NCBI GenBank assembly: GCA_938743325.2
Contig: OW568902.1
Span: 186,001 to 250,000, forward strand
Direction: 5' to 3'
DNA: 64,000 nucleotides
Origin: Pycnococcus provasolii
Lineage: Eukaryota > Chlorophyta > Pseudoscourfieldiophyceae > Pseudoscourfieldiales > Pycnococcaceae
Positions 38,634-47,939 of this stretch are shown here, in pieces. A program made the translations under genes and the position numbers. Numbering within the stretch: position 1 is the first letter of the stretch; every line of letters begins with the position of its first letter. Under the pieces are notes generated by a model. It was given only the letters and a program-made list of their open reading frames with translations, was not told the DNA's origin and made no database searches.

Positions 38634-41600
38634 ATGGCCTCACAGCAGCTTGCAGTGGTTGGAGGAAGGCCTCAGCTGGAGGTGGAGCTTGTGGTGGTGG
38701 AGGAGGAGGAGGGTGATTTCCACGCCGCCAGGGATGATTCCGAACGCGAAGTCGGTGATTCCGCACGGTCCTTGGGAGGTCGCTCGACTGAGTCGGCGGC
38801 GGCGTCACAGCAGAGTATGATGAGTCGGGACACCTCAGAAGACACCTTGATAAGAGAGGCCGACGATGTTTCTGTTCAAGTTGAAGCTGAAGTTGCTGAA
38901 GTTGTTGTTGACGAGCCTGCTGCAACTTCGGGATGGCTCGGAGCAATCAAGTCGAAAGTTCGCCTGAGCGCCATTCTTGCTGACTCGGACTTGCGCGACG
39001 AGTATGTGCTTCGACATAGGAACGGTATTCAGGGGTGGGCTTGCCCGACTACACTTGCTGCCGTACACGCACTCGTCTTTTGGTTCGCCACTTGGAGGAG
39101 GATGTTGCCAGGCATCACCAACTTTGGGGGAGACTTCATCACGGCGAACGCGTCGAGAGAATGTGTCGAGGCACTGCGTATTCTTGGGCCGTCCATGGTT
39201 GCCACCTTCAGCTTACTACTATTCGCACAAGCGGCTGCGTGTCGCGGCTTGCTACCTGAGACGACGAAGCGCATGGGAATGAGAGCTTACCAAGTTCTCG
39301 TGTTCGGCTTCATGCTCCACCTCATCCCCTTGCACGTCGTTGCGAGCATGCACGGCATGGAAGAACTCGCCTCTTCGCAGATAACCGTGCTGTACGTCTT
39401 GCTGTATGCGGCGCACTTCAACATCCTCAGGGGCGAATACGCAGTCGCTAGTCTCATACACGGAGCTGCTGTTGCCATCGCCATCGCCGTCGTAAGCATC
39501 TGGTTCAAAGCACCGCCATTCTCCGTCGTCTCAAACTTCATGTTGAAGTCGGGTCTTCTCGCCATGCTGTACCAGCTGGAGTTGGGCAAACGAGAGTTGT
39601 TCGCGGGGCAGCAAAACATGAGTGAGATGGCGAAGCGCATAACGCAGGAGGAGGGGCACAGATTCAAGACAACTATCCAAACCATCATGCACGACCTCAA
39701 GCCGCCTGTTCGCACCCTCGAGCACGCCTGCGAACAGGCGGAGCCGGACATGCGCGTCATTACCAACCTGGCGCGGCAGGTGAAGCACCAAATACTCGCG
39801 CTCAATCAGTACGAAGATGCGCCAAAGGCGTACGGCCTCATCAATTTGTCCGCGCACCTGACAAAACTAACCGACATGTACATGCCGATGTTCGAAAGAT
39901 TGGGTCAAAGTTTTACTCTCGATAACAAAATCGACGAGTCTGCAACGTCGTGCGTGCCGGTGGAAATGCTCGACCGTGCGGTGGCCAATCTGCTATCGAA
40001 CTCGTCCAAGTTCACGCCGTCGGATGGCGCCATCGTGCTGATGCCATCCGTGAAGCATCTCGAGGAGGGCGGTGGCATGCTGATTATCGAAGTATGCGAC
40101 ACGGGCAAAGGCATTCCTGTTCACAGCCGCGGCGAGATCTGGCATAGAGGCAATAGAGGCAACTCGGCTACGACAGCCATGGAAGGACTGGGGCTTGGGC
40201 TGGCTAATGTCAAGGCATTCGCCGAGGCGGAAAGTGGCAAAGTTTGGTGCAAAGGCAATCAGACAGGCGAAGGCGTCACACTTGGCTTTTCCATCAAATT
40301 GAAAGACCTTTCTTTCAATCTTTCGGAGCAACTTTCTTCAGAAAGGCAGGTGAAGCACCATCGCGACGATAATGAGTCGTCAGCTTCCTCCTCTACGACG
40401 AAGGCGCCGCCGTCATCGTACGAGGAGAATGCACATTTGCGCATCCTGTTGGTGGAGGATGACAAGCCGCAGCGTCTGGTGATGAATAGATGCATGAAAA
40501 AACTGTTTCCGCGCGCAATGATCGAACTCGCTGTGAATGGGTTGGAAGGACTTGAGTGCATGAGAGAGCGCTTCTTCGACCTCGTGCTGAGCGACATGGT
40601 AATGCCTATCATGGATGGCATGACGATGCTACGCTTGGCTAAAAATGAGGGCTACATTCCGCGCGTTGCAATTCTGGTCACGCACAACATCGTTGAGGAT
40701 ACCAACGACAATGACGCATTTCAAGTGCACGATAAGGGTGTGGGTATGCCAACGATTGCCAAGATTGCGCATGATCAACTTATGAATGAGGATGCACTTG
40801 CAAAATTGCGGATTTTGATTGTAGAAGATGACTCGGAGCAGATGAATGTTCTTCGCAAGAGGTTGGAGGCAAGGCTGCCGGAGGCTGAGGTGCACTGCGC
40901 TATGAATGGAAAGGAGGGCCTGCTGCGCATGACTTCCCTGAGCTTCGACGCGCTCATCACAGACTTTTATTTGCCACATATGAATGGCATGCAGATGGTC
41001 AATTCAGCACGCGAGTGGGAGCGGCTGCCACCGATAACAAAGATTGTCACCGCCTCGATTGGCGACAAGAATAAAGAAAACATCGCTGAGAAATCGGGTC
41101 TGAGCGCCTCGGATCTGTACACGAAAGGCAATTTGTTAATGATTGACGACTTGGCACTCGCGCTGCAGGCCACAACATCAAACGAGAGTTCGAGCAGGCG
41201 CTTGCTTAGAAAAATGACCCAATCTGGGCAAAGTGAGACAGCGGCGGCGGCGGCGACACCGCCATCCACACCACTAAGCAGCAGGGACATCGACGACGTA
41301 AGTTCCACGCTACATGACGAGACTGTGGCGAAAAGCTTGATTCGTCGGTATCGTAGCCTTGTGGATGCCATGCAGATGTGCGACGAAAAGGCGATGAAAC
41401 ATGACATTCACAAGTTGCGAGGGTGGGGCATAAGCCTCCACCTGCATGAGCTTGTTCGGGCATGTGCCGCGTACAAGGATGTCCCCGGAATGCTTGCAGC
41501 GGATGACGTTCGGTCTTGCATTGAAGAACTGCTTGGAATCGAAGGGGATGAGAATTTTCTTTCGAAACTGCGGTCTGAAGGTGGTTTAAACGAAGACTTC

Positions 41601-42446
41601 GACGGTTCTCCCCATGCAAAAGAAGGAACAAGCACGCAGGATGAGAAGCGCGACGGGCGACGGTCATTCGATGATGTGTCGAAGACGTCGTTGGAAGCCG
41701 CACGCCGTGTTACCGCACGCGTCACGAATCGCCTGCTTGACCTTTTGAGGAGTAGCATTCCGATCGAGCTCATAGAGACGCTGTCTCTGCTGGACGATCG
41801 CAGCGACTTCGGAAAGTCGATGAAACCGCTCCACCACGACGCGGTGGCGATCATCTTTGTGGACAAGGTTGGGTCAACGCGCCTGTCTGAGGAGATGAAA
41901 TCTCAGCACTCGAGTGTAGAGGATGGCTCCCATGAGTTCGTGAAGCACATGCAAGCCTATTTCTCCAGGGTTGACCAGATCGCAAAACAATGCAGGGTGG
42001 AGAAAATTCGGACGATTGGAGACGGGTACTTGGCCACCGTGGGAGTTTTCGAGGACTACCATCACGACAAGGCGTCAAGACGGACAAATCGAGACAGCAC
42101 AAGCCGAGTCGTCGACGCGCTCGACTTTGGTAAACGCGTTATTTTGCAGTATGGAAGTCAAGTACGCGTTGGTGTGCATTTCGGAAGCTGCGAATCATGT
42201 ATCATTGGTCAAACGAGCGCGCAATTCGATCTCTTTGGATCTGACGTAAATTTTTGTGCGCGTCTCGAGGCGGCGTGCACGCCTGGTTGTTTGCACGCGA
42301 GCTCGCAGGCGATGGACGTGCTGCAGCAGAGAGGTGACGCGGTTGATCTGGACGACCCGGCATGGGTTCAAGAATCCTCGACGTCGGAATATAAAGGATT
42401 CGACGGCGCCATTCGCACGACGCTGCTTTCACCACGAGAACCATGA
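38634..42446 (+). CDS. Membrane hybrid histidine kinase - receiver - receiver - HPt - class III nucleotide cyclase
   Basis: 1270 residues from ATG 38634. An acidic N-terminus precedes about six hydrophobic segments (about 130-305). The kinase follows: phospho-acceptor His353 in MHDLKPP, N-box NLLSNSSKF (Asn near 452), G boxes CDTGKGIP and GLGLGLANV. Receiver 1 has the VEDD pocket and Asp654 (LSDMVMP). Receiver 2 has VEDD and Asp777 (ITDFYLP). An HPt-like helix carries His926 in HKLRGWGIS. The C-terminal cyclase (about 1065-1260) has metal-site aspartates in IFVDKVGST (1077) and TIGDGYL (1130), and VNFCARLEA. The Lys in EKIRTIGD and Asp in FDLFGSD favour ATP as substrate. It probably couples a membrane signal through an internal phosphorelay to cAMP. 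Chlamydomonas histidine-kinase rhodopsins join kinase, receiver and cyclase, but no retinal-binding helix is evident here. Confidence 0.92.
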   Translation: MASQQLAVVGGRPQLEVELVVVEEEEGDFHAARDDSEREVGDSARSLGGRSTESAAASQQSMMSRDTSEDTLIREADDVSVQVEAEVAEVVVDEPAATSGWLGAIKSKVRLSAILADSDLRDEYVLRHRNGIQGWACPTTLAAVHALVFWFATWRRMLPGITNFGGDFITANASRECVEALRILGPSMVATFSLLLFAQAAACRGLLPETTKRMGMRAYQVLVFGFMLHLIPLHVVASMHGMEELASSQITVLYVLLYAAHFNILRGEYAVASLIHGAAVAIAIAVVSIWFKAPPFSVVSNFMLKSGLLAMLYQLELGKRELFAGQQNMSEMAKRITQEEGHRFKTTIQTIMHDLKPPVRTLEHACEQAEPDMRVITNLARQVKHQILALNQYEDAPKAYGLINLSAHLTKLTDMYMPMFERLGQSFTLDNKIDESATSCVPVEMLDRAVANLLSNSSKFTPSDGAIVLMPSVKHLEEGGGMLIIEVCDTGKGIPVHSRGEIWHRGNRGNSATTAMEGLGLGLANVKAFAEAESGKVWCKGNQTGEGVTLGFSIKLKDLSFNLSEQLSSERQVKHHRDDNESSASSSTTKAPPSSYEENAHLRILLVEDDKPQRLVMNRCMKKLFPRAMIELAVNGLEGLECMRERFFDLVLSDMVMPIMDGMTMLRLAKNEGYIPRVAILVTHNIVEDTNDNDAFQVHDKGVGMPTIAKIAHDQLMNEDALAKLRILIVEDDSEQMNVLRKRLEARLPEAEVHCAMNGKEGLLRMTSLSFDALITDFYLPHMNGMQMVNSAREWERLPPITKIVTASIGDKNKENIAEKSGLSASDLYTKGNLLMIDDLALALQATTSNESSSRRLLRKMTQSGQSETAAAAATPPSTPLSSRDIDDVSSTLHDETVAKSLIRRYRSLVDAMQMCDEKAMKHDIHKLRGWGISLHLHELVRACAAYKDVPGMLAADDVRSCIEELLGIEGDENFLSKLRSEGGLNEDFDGSPHAKEGTSTQDEKRDGRRSFDDVSKTSLEAARRVTARVTNRLLDLLRSSIPIELIETLSLLDDRSDFGKSMKPLHHDAVAIIFVDKVGSTRLSEEMKSQHSSVEDGSHEFVKHMQAYFSRVDQIAKQCRVEKIRTIGDGYLATVGVFEDYHHDKASRRTNRDSTSRVVDALDFGKRVILQYGSQVRVGVHFGSCESCIIGQTSAQFDLFGSDVNFCARLEAACTPGCLHASSQAMDVLQQRGDAVDLDDPAWVQESSTSEYKGFDGAIRTTLLSPREP

Positions 42447-42902
42447 GGAGTCAACAACAATGAGCATGGAACAACAACGCCTGGGTTTCTGTTTCTGACT
42501 TTCTGTGCCTGCAGGCAAGAAACAACGGCTCGCGTATGTCCTAACCCAACCTTCGTGTTTTTATGTTTTTTTTTTTCAGTAATTTTAAGCAGTAGACTAT
42601 ATTTTTTCTCAAACCGGACACACGCATCCCATCTCCCAAACACTCGATTCCGAATCGAGTTAGGGTTCGATTCGATTCGCCATGGACCTCCTCCCCAAAC
42701 CAAAACCATGGTCAACGCACTTCTTCCTCGCTATCCCTACTCCCACGCGCACCCACATGCCGTACCGCGCTTAAGTGGTCACGCTCACAGTTGTCGTTGT
42801 CGTTGTCGTTGTCTTCAGTTCTTTTTCCACATAAAAAGAATGTTATTACTTGTAGACAAACAAAGTCTTGTTTACACACACAGGCTATGTACAGTAGTCG
42901 TT
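42447..42902. other. Convergent 3' region
   Basis: 456 bp between two convergent stop codons. A (gttgtc)n microsatellite lies at about 42792-42815. A hairpin ctcgattccgaatcgag followed by gggttcgattcgattcg lies near 42645-42680; it resembles a tRNA arm plus T-loop but lacks the rest of a tRNA. Confidence 0.45.
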
Positions 42903-45866
42903 TCAAAGGTCTTCGTGGCGTGACGTCGCCACCGTCGAGCTCGACGAAGTTGCAGCAAGATGGCTCACCCACCGATCCATCCTTCTCTTGCGTTCGTAGT
43001 TCGTAGACGAAACAAGAATCTCCGCAGAGCCAGCATACGCCATTGCCACGTCGTCTACAGCCTTTGCCACGGCAACCTCCGTGGCATCCACATGCGCAGT
43101 TGCCTGACGTCTCACCGTGTCGAGCAGCGGCTCAGAAGCAAAGCGAGCACCCTGATCGGCACGACGTGTGCGCTGCGTGCCAATGAGCTGCGAAGCAGGG
43201 CACCAGTACAATGTATCCGGCACAAGTTCGCTGCGTGACTTCTGCCAAAACATGTCACTCTCGTCCTCGCCATCAACGCGCTGGTCTAAGCTTGCAGCCT
43301 CGGCATGCATGCGCCAAATGCGATGAGCGTCAAGAACCTGATTGGCGCCAGAAAAGTCAACAGGAACCACGTTCGCCGTTGCAAGGAGAGCAAGGAGAGG
43401 TGCGCCGACAAGATTCACGGGGCCACCAATCGCATTGCGTATGGCACCCAGGCTCGTGGAAGATCCGAGAAATGCCGTAAATGTGCGATCGCGATCAGGC
43501 ACCGATTCCCAACGTCGCAGACCGTGATCTGTACCTAGGTCATTCGACGAGTACGACATGGCAAAACCCGTTGCGATTGTCATCGAAGCAGGTGCTGCCG
43601 GTCCATGGCCAGCATGGTCGTTTTGAGATCCTCTGCGCTCCTCGCCGCTCGCGCCAATCGGACGGTGAGCGGCAGCCACGAGACTTGAGATGGCGTGCGA
43701 CTCGAGGTACGCACCCGCGGGCAGCAGAAGCGCGTGCTGCGTACTTGGCAGCATGGACCTGTCATCGCGATTCGCCGCGGCGGGTGGTCGCACGTCGAGC
43801 TCCTGCGCCACATCTTTGGCGCACAGGTGCTGCACAGCACCACAGTCCGATACAGCCGCGGCGACCACGACGTGAATACCATCACGGGAAAACGATTCAA
43901 GGTCTGTGGCGGGTGGCTGCGCAACGCCGCCAGACGCGTCGTACATGAACACAGTCGCGAGGCCAAAGTGAACAGCCTTGGGAAGCGCCTCAACACTGTC
44001 ATCCTCCGGCGCCGCCGCCGTGACTATCACGGCGCCAACTCGATCAGACCTCGCCAACGACGTGAGTGATGCAAGAACGTCGTTCACGGCAGAGTCTCGT
44101 GGTATGCAAAGGCATGCCGCGATGTGTGCCGCTGCATGTTGTTTGGCAGCAGTCGAGGCTGACAGCCTCACCTTTGCATTCTTGACTGCTACATCACCAT
44201 GCCAGTTGATCCACCCACGCTCCACCTCGTCAAGGTCGAGCGCCGCTCGAACGAGGCGCGCGCTCCGATCATCCGTGCCGTCAGACGACTGCGGCGGTGT
44301 TCGTGGCAGTGTCGTCGTTGTCGTCGTCATCTCGATGGTTGGCCAGAGTCGCCTAGGCACAAGCGCGCGCACGAGTCGGTCGAGCAGGCTGTCAACGTCG
44401 CCAGCGCGAAAAACCGCATCCGCGTGGTCCTCACGTAGGATGAGCTCTGGAATGCCACCCGCATCGGAAGCCACGAAAGGCACACGTGCGCCAATTAGCT
44501 CGAGAATGCTGAGAGGCGAATTTTCGTGAAGGCTTGGCAGCACTGCGAGGCGCCGTGCATCGGCGTCACGCAAGTACGTCAGCGCACCTCGCTGATCCTT
44601 GTCCGTGACAACTTGCGTCGCAACACCCGTCCACGCCGCGGAACGCCTGCGTGCGAAAACCCCTCCATTTTCGCCACGCACGTCGTTGCGATCCGAGCCC
44701 AGGAAACTTACAGCAAAGTCACGCGCACGCAGCAAATTTGCCAGCTTCGAGGTGTCGAGCATAGCCGTGGTTCCGTCCGCCCGACGTGCCGCAACTGGCG
44801 CGGCGGCGGCATTTTCGCCAAAGATGCGGTCAAGAGCGTCGCAGAACGTCTCGATTCCCTTGCGCACCTCGAGGCGTCCGAAGAACGTGAGCTGCCTTGC
44901 GTCAACATGGCGCTGATTGGCTGTTACGCCCGCGCCGTTCGTTCGATCAAGCTCTCTGAGCAGCTCACGTGCAGCATGCGGCATGGTGTACGGCTGGACG
45001 TACACTCGGTTGTGCGGCGGCATCGCCCAGCCGTTACCTGATACCCAGCTGAGCAGATAGCGCGACGGCGAGTTAAGCCTCGGCGTGATTCGTATGCTCT
45101 GCGACTCGAGGAAGTCCACCTCGAGATCCTCCAGGTTGTCGAGCGTCTGACCGTTCGAGTGCCGTGCCCACTGCAGCGGCCCGTGGATCATGAGCACTAT
45201 ATCTGTCGTTTGAAATGCCAGCTGCTGGTGTTTTGCGAGAAGTGTGAAGTACCCGTGGCCTTGCCAGTCAGCGAAGTGCACGGCGTCGAATGGTTTTTCG
45301 TTCAGTTCGTGGTTTCTGAGCCAGTCGTACGCCGCGTACGCGGTTCCAGCGTGCCATCCCACCCCGTTAGGCCTGTGCTCCGCCAGCGCGTGCAGTGTGA
45401 TATTCGACAGCGCGTAGTGTCGCTTCCAGTAAGCGTAGTCCTTGCTTGGGTCCTGGTGCTGGCTTCTTGCCCCTTGCGTGTATAGCAGGTGCACATCCGC
45501 ACCAGCTGCTGCAAGCGTTTCGGCCAGCGCCGTGTAAAACGTCCCGATACCTCCGTTTGGAACGATGCCCGCAAACTCGCTACACACGAAAGCAACGCGC
45601 GCATGTGGCTCGCCGTTCGCACCCGCGAGCGACCTAGAAGGCGGCGTGCCCCCGTCCGCCAGCCGGCCGCTGTATGACGGGTACGACGGCGCCGCCGTGT
45701 CGATCATCGAAGCCTGAGAAGACGAAGAAGCTGAGGTGGCCAGGCCAAGAAGGCCAAGGAGGTAAGCGCCGAGGAGCAGAGCATGACTGAGTAAGCGAAG
45801 CACCGCGCCACCCCGAACGGCGCCGGCGCGCACACATCCACGCGCGCGCGCGACAGAGGCGGCCAT
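42903..45866 (-). CDS. GT4-type glycosyltransferase with N-terminal signal anchor
   Basis: 987 residues. The N-terminus has a basic stretch and a hydrophobic segment (LLSHALLLGAYLLGLLGLAT), indicating a signal peptide or type II anchor. A GT-B fold follows: the N-lobe begins FVCSEFAGIVPNGGIGTFY, has the glycine-rich acceptor loop, and continues with VHFADWQGHGYF and IHGPLQWARHS. The C-lobe has FFGRLEVRKGIETF and the donor-site E-x7-E motif in HENSPLSILELI followed by FVASDAGGIPEL. These are family GT4 hallmarks, with GT5-like touches in the N-lobe. The C-terminal ~420 residues (570-987) are less conserved, resemble a GT-A-like or glycan-binding add-on, and are unassigned. It probably acts in the Golgi or ER lumen on a glycoprotein or wall polysaccharide; donor and acceptor are unknown. 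Thr runs come from a gtc-rich microsatellite. Confidence 0.83.
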   Translation of the reverse strand: MAASVARARGCVRAGAVRGGAVLRLLSHALLLGAYLLGLLGLATSASSSSQASMIDTAAPSYPSYSGRLADGGTPPSRSLAGANGEPHARVAFVCSEFAGIVPNGGIGTFYTALAETLAAAGADVHLLYTQGARSQHQDPSKDYAYWKRHYALSNITLHALAEHRPNGVGWHAGTAYAAYDWLRNHELNEKPFDAVHFADWQGHGYFTLLAKHQQLAFQTTDIVLMIHGPLQWARHSNGQTLDNLEDLEVDFLESQSIRITPRLNSPSRYLLSWVSGNGWAMPPHNRVYVQPYTMPHAARELLRELDRTNGAGVTANQRHVDARQLTFFGRLEVRKGIETFCDALDRIFGENAAAAPVAARRADGTTAMLDTSKLANLLRARDFAVSFLGSDRNDVRGENGGVFARRRSAAWTGVATQVVTDKDQRGALTYLRDADARRLAVLPSLHENSPLSILELIGARVPFVASDAGGIPELILREDHADAVFRAGDVDSLLDRLVRALVPRRLWPTIEMTTTTTTLPRTPPQSSDGTDDRSARLVRAALDLDEVERGWINWHGDVAVKNAKVRLSASTAAKQHAAAHIAACLCIPRDSAVNDVLASLTSLARSDRVGAVIVTAAAPEDDSVEALPKAVHFGLATVFMYDASGGVAQPPATDLESFSRDGIHVVVAAAVSDCGAVQHLCAKDVAQELDVRPPAAANRDDRSMLPSTQHALLLPAGAYLESHAISSLVAAAHRPIGASGEERRGSQNDHAGHGPAAPASMTIATGFAMSYSSNDLGTDHGLRRWESVPDRDRTFTAFLGSSTSLGAIRNAIGGPVNLVGAPLLALLATANVVPVDFSGANQVLDAHRIWRMHAEAASLDQRVDGEDESDMFWQKSRSELVPDTLYWCPASQLIGTQRTRRADQGARFASEPLLDTVRRQATAHVDATEVAVAKAVDDVAMAYAGSAEILVSSTNYERKRRMDRWVSHLAATSSSSTVATSRHEDL

Positions 45867-46087
45867 AGATAGATCCGGAGAGGAAGAATCGGAGGCGCCG
45901 AAGAGGGTGGGGGTCCTTAACCCCTAATTTATTCTTTCGATGGAGTTCGGGGTTGGGGAGGGACCGACCCCTCGAGGTTGGCAGTTGGCAGGTTGTCACA
46001 TGGTGCGGCAGGTACAGTACGGTACCACTACATTATTTATATACTTTCACATTTTTTACATTTTTTGTACACCTCTTCAGCCTTTAG

Positions 46088-47848
46088 TTAGTTTGTAGTG
46101 CTACGCACGACGCTCACGCTCACGCCCAGCAGCTTGAATTTCGTCTTTGCTTTGTTCTCTGCGCTCTGAGCGTTTGGTTGTTTGGTTGTGACGCTCTCGA
46201 GACGCACCACAACCAAACAAGGAAGAGGTTGCAAGCTCCTCGGACGCCGGCCAATCTTCAACGAAAATTCGCGAGTGCGCTCCACAGCGGTGGCGGGTGG
46301 ATCTAAACTTGCATCAATCAGCATCGAATCGCAAGAACACACACCCTCGCAACCGTCGATGCGCGCAGCGCCGACGTGGTCTTTCGCAGCCAAGTAGGAA
46401 ATCGAAACGGTCCACGCACCGTCAAGGCCGTCGATCAGCTCGCCGTGGTGCTCGAGCATCTGTGGTGTGATCAGCGTTATTCCCACCTTTGCACCTGGGG
46501 CGACCGCGACGAGGCCGGGCTTCGTGCGACGTTTCTGCTCGTCCGTGCCATCAAGCGGGTGTTTTGTGAAGAACCAGTTCGCGGGATGCTGATCACGGTA
46601 CTGAGGTGCCATTTGTTCATACGAGCCATCGTGCGTATACGCAATCGTCTCCTTGTCGCTTAAGTTCAAGCAGTTGACTGTGATCGCGCCGTCGCGTGGC
46701 GCGGCAGGCGGAGGTGGTGGGATTGACGAAGGCGGCGTGGTGCTCCTGGCTTGCTCGATCGCCAGCTTCGTCCACCCAACGAGCATGTCGGCGTACAACG
46801 AGCAGAGCTTGCATTTACCGCTTACGTGAAACGGGTGAATGCCGTCCTGTGTGAGCGACGTGAGTGGCCATGCACGCTCGTCGTGTTGTTCCATCAAGGG
46901 CATAAGCGCCCGTTTGACGGAGTAGTGCGCCACCTCGCCATCCAACGCCTCGACAACCTTGCTAAACTCCTCCGTCATAATGCCGACTTCTCCTTCGCGC
47001 TTCAGATTTTCGAGATTGCCATCCTCGAGGTTGCGCCGACACGCGTTGTTTTCCGTATGGCGTATACGGTCAGAGTTGATGCACCACGCGTTCACGTCGA
47101 AAAGTAGCACCGCCGGTCGACTTGGCAGGCGAAGCAGGGTGTCGACGAGATATCGCATATGGTGAACTCCATCTTCTACTGAGCTGTTGACGCCATACTC
47201 GACGATGACTAAGTCCGCGTCAGGATAAAGATAGGCGCCTGGACAGTTCAACACCGTCAGTGGAGAGGTTGCGCCGACTCCGACGTTGATGGCGGTATGC
47301 GGGTAGCCCGCAAACGACGCGTTTGAGTTGAGTCCTTGCAGAGCGGCAACTTCTCTGAGAAACACGGGTAAGATGTAGTCTTCACTGTGCAAGCGCGCGT
47401 GCGCTGCTGCGACAGCTGAGAAGAACGCCACACGCTTTGCAAGCCACGGTTCGACGTCTGAGAACGGCGGAGAGTGCACAGGTTCGTTCATTCCGCCTCT
47501 GAGGTAGCTGTCACATCCGAGTCCTGCGCATCCAAAGAAGCTTTCCGTGTTGGATCCGCCGACCGCGAGCACTTTCAAGGTTTTCTTTTCCAGAACTTTG
47601 TGTGCGAACCTTTCCGTGGCGTGTTTTCCCATCGTGATGAGACCGCGCGAGACTTCGGAAAGAGTGAGTTGGTGCTGCCGGTCCAGAGAAGCGTTAATGC
47701 GGGTCACTGATAGAAGTAAACATAGTGATAGAAGCAGGATGCTAGTGCTAATGGTGGACGTGCCGCGGACGTGGACGTGGACGTGGACGTGGACGTGGAC
47801 ATCACCGCGTGGACCCCCCGTACTGTTCCAACTACTACTTCGCCCCAT
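46088..47848 (-). CDS. Secreted SGNH/GDSL-like hydrolase domain protein
   Basis: 586 residues. After a His-Val dipeptide run (from a 12-bp-scale gtggac repeat at about 47763-47800) comes a hydrophobic signal segment (SILLLSLCLLLSV), so the protein enters the secretory route. The SGNH core is visible: block I VLAVGGSNTESFFG with the nucleophile Ser, block III IVEYGVNSS with the Asn, and block V DGIHPFHVSG with the catalytic Asp and His. The family includes esterases that remove acyl groups from polysaccharides and lipids. The C-terminal ~200 residues (Pro-rich hinge, then WFFTKHPLDGTDEQKRR and WTVSISYL) form an additional beta-rich, Cys-containing domain that I cannot name. It lies in tandem, same strand, upstream of the GT4 gene with 221 bp between, and may act on the same glycans. 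Confidence 0.83.
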   Translation of the reverse strand: MGRSSSWNSTGGPRGDVHVHVHVHVHVRGTSTISTSILLLSLCLLLSVTRINASLDRQHQLTLSEVSRGLITMGKHATERFAHKVLEKKTLKVLAVGGSNTESFFGCAGLGCDSYLRGGMNEPVHSPPFSDVEPWLAKRVAFFSAVAAAHARLHSEDYILPVFLREVAALQGLNSNASFAGYPHTAINVGVGATSPLTVLNCPGAYLYPDADLVIVEYGVNSSVEDGVHHMRYLVDTLLRLPSRPAVLLFDVNAWCINSDRIRHTENNACRRNLEDGNLENLKREGEVGIMTEEFSKVVEALDGEVAHYSVKRALMPLMEQHDERAWPLTSLTQDGIHPFHVSGKCKLCSLYADMLVGWTKLAIEQARSTTPPSSIPPPPPAAPRDGAITVNCLNLSDKETIAYTHDGSYEQMAPQYRDQHPANWFFTKHPLDGTDEQKRRTKPGLVAVAPGAKVGITLITPQMLEHHGELIDGLDGAWTVSISYLAAKDHVGAARIDGCEGVCSCDSMLIDASLDPPATAVERTREFSLKIGRRPRSLQPLPCLVVVRLESVTTKQPNAQSAENKAKTKFKLLGVSVSVVRSTTN

Positions 47849-47939
47849 TTATTTGTATTCATGAACAACTCGGAGGGACATGGAGCTCCGGACGAGTTAA
47901 GGTTAGGTCGGTCCCTCTCTTAGGCGAGGTGATTTATTA

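Noticed and set aside
38634-39600. Histidine-kinase rhodopsin identity for the kinase-cyclase
   Set aside because: The membrane region lacks a recognisable retinal-binding Lys helix and opsin motifs, so only a generic six-helix sensor is supported.
42640-42685. tRNA-like hairpin and T-loop sequence (gggttcgattcgattcg)
   Set aside because: No acceptor stem or D arm of the right spacing can be built around it.
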